Shown here in pieces: positions 63,203 through 64,000 of a DNA stretch of 64,000 bases. The translations under genes were made by a program, and so were the position numbers. Origin of the DNA: Candidatus Saccharicenans sp. (GTDB lineage: Bacteria > Acidobacteriota > Aminicenantia > Aminicenantales > Saccharicenantaceae); assembly GCA_030017715.1 (NCBI GenBank), contig JASEIU010000001.1:520677-584676 (forward strand), written 5' to 3'. Positions within the stretch are counted from its first letter, which is position 1. Each line of letters starts with the position of its first letter. The notes beneath the pieces are model-generated. The model made no database searches, had not been told where the DNA came from, and saw only the letters and a list, made by a program, of their open reading frames with translations.

Positions 63203-63937
63203 TCAGAAGTCCAGCAGGTCGAGGGTCCGCGGCCTTTCCTCCAGATGGAAGATGATAATCGATTGAAAAACCCGGCCCAATTTTTTCCAATCTTCGGCTT
63301 CAATCTCCGGGCCGGGGGGAGTTTGCGGGGGATTCTTCTTTATCCAGTCCACAGCCCTGGCCAGCCGGGGATTAAGTTCGATTTTCTTTTCGCCGGCGCA
63401 CCGGTCGCACAGGACTCCATCCTTTCTGGGCTCCAGCCAGGCTGTGCTGCTTATTCTCCGCTGGCACTTCTGGCAGGTCTGAAAATCCGGCAGGATACCG
63501 TTGACCTTCAGAAACCAGTACTCGAAATAGCGGACGAGGTACTCGACTTTCTGACCGACCCGGGCGGCCCGGATTAAGCTGACCAGCAGCCGGTAGAGTT
63601 TTTCTTCTCCGGCCCGGTAAGGCGAAAATTTTTCGGTCAGCTCAGCCAGGTAGGAAAGAAAGCAGGCGGTCCTGCGGTCGCTGAACATTTCGAAGGCCGA
63701 CTCCAGCAGGTCGCAGTTGCTGACCGTCACCAGGTCGTGCCTTTCTTTTTCATAATAAAAAATCCTGACGATTGATAACGGCTCCAGGCTGCTGCCGAAG
63801 CGGTTGTTGAATTTCCTGGCTCCCTTGGCGATGCCCCGCACCAGCCCTTTCTCCCGGCTGAAGAAGATTACCAGTTTGTCCTGTTCGGCAAAATTCTGAG
63901 TGCGGAGGATTACGGCTTCGGATTGATCTATCGGCAT
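63203..63937 (-). CDS. recO: DNA repair protein RecO
   Basis: 244 residues. The N-terminal OB domain starts PIDQSEAVILRTQNFAEQDKLVIFFSREKGLVRGIAKGARKFNNRFGSSLEPLSIVRIFYYEK, typical of RecO. The helical C-terminal part contains a four-cysteine zinc site (CQKCQRRISSTAWLEPRKDGVLCDRC). With RecR it loads RecA onto SSB-coated gaps in the RecFOR pathway and anneals DNA. The ribosome site is poor (GGTCGAGCAATAACC). The kinase gene begins 63 nt downstream. The last 63 nt of the window hold no recognisable gene. Confidence 0.93.
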   Translation of the reverse strand: MPIDQSEAVILRTQNFAEQDKLVIFFSREKGLVRGIAKGARKFNNRFGSSLEPLSIVRIFYYEKERHDLVTVSNCDLLESAFEMFSDRRTACFLSYLAELTEKFSPYRAGEEKLYRLLVSLIRAARVGQKVEYLVRYFEYWFLKVNGILPDFQTCQKCQRRISSTAWLEPRKDGVLCDRCAGEKKIELNPRLARAVDWIKKNPPQTPPGPEIEAEDWKKLGRVFQSIIIFHLEERPRTLDLLDF

Positions 63938-64000
63938 GGTTATTGCTCGACCTTTGGAGTCAGAAAAAGGTCTGATTGATTTTCTTTTATGTTATTCCTG

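Overview
The window looks like the chromosome of an anaerobic, heterotrophic Gram-negative bacterium, most like the Acidobacteriota / Candidatus Aminicenantes group. That placement is an inference from gene content: a membrane pyrophosphatase, many exported zinc peptidases (M28, M14, M6, M64), very large BNR/sortilin-type beta-propeller proteins, a superoxide reductase instead of catalase or SOD, and a beta-barrel DUF3943 protein. Base composition is GC-rich by eye, except in the AT-richer stretch at about 31.3-37.0 kb. No phage, CRISPR array or rRNA operon is present.

Layout. 1-5 kb: the end of a transporter gene with a small membrane protein, an exported M28-like peptidase, an exported DUF6305-like protein and a DUF72 protein. 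5-10.4 kb: an hppA pyrophosphatase with its own promoter and terminator, a second M28 peptidase, and an unusual EIIA(Ntr)-zinc ribbon fusion. 10.7-14.6 kb: an M14 carboxypeptidase, a GGQ-containing release-factor-like protein and an amidohydrolase. 14.8-15.2 kb: a non-autonomous mobile element with terminal inverted repeats and an 8-bp target duplication. 15.3-21.9 kb: a housekeeping operon ftsH-folP-cdaA-cdaR-glmM-pdxJ (minus strand), linking folate, cyclic-di-AMP, amino-sugar and vitamin B6 synthesis; folP appears to lack a normal start codon. 22-31.7 kb: an outer-membrane protein, an AhpD-like protein, a sulfatase-fold TPR lipoprotein, an NCS1 permease with a small partner, and a GH78 rhamnosidase.

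31.8-37.0 kb is an AT-richer accessory segment: a decayed IS256-type transposase followed by a metal/corrinoid-type ABC importer and trmO, ending close to a tRNA-Ala(GGC). 37.8-48 kb: a flippase-like membrane protein, an M6 protease, a frameshifted small membrane gene, a compact oxidative-stress operon perR-dfx-prx with a palindromic operator over its promoter, an M64 peptidase and the first propeller protein. 48.3-56.3 kb: further copies of the mobile repeat, a large GH-like protein, a HemG-type flavodoxin and the second propeller protein.

56.7-64 kb: a metallophosphoesterase, a TM2 protein, then the most interesting regulatory unit of the window. An NtrC-type sigma-54 activator and its Cache/PAS sensor kinase sit directly upstream of a small unknown gene and glutamate dehydrogenase. 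Between them lie a perfect 28-bp palindrome and a textbook -24/-12 promoter, suggesting a self-contained sensor-to-glutamate-dehydrogenase circuit. recO ends the window. All family names come from reading motifs; no database search was run.
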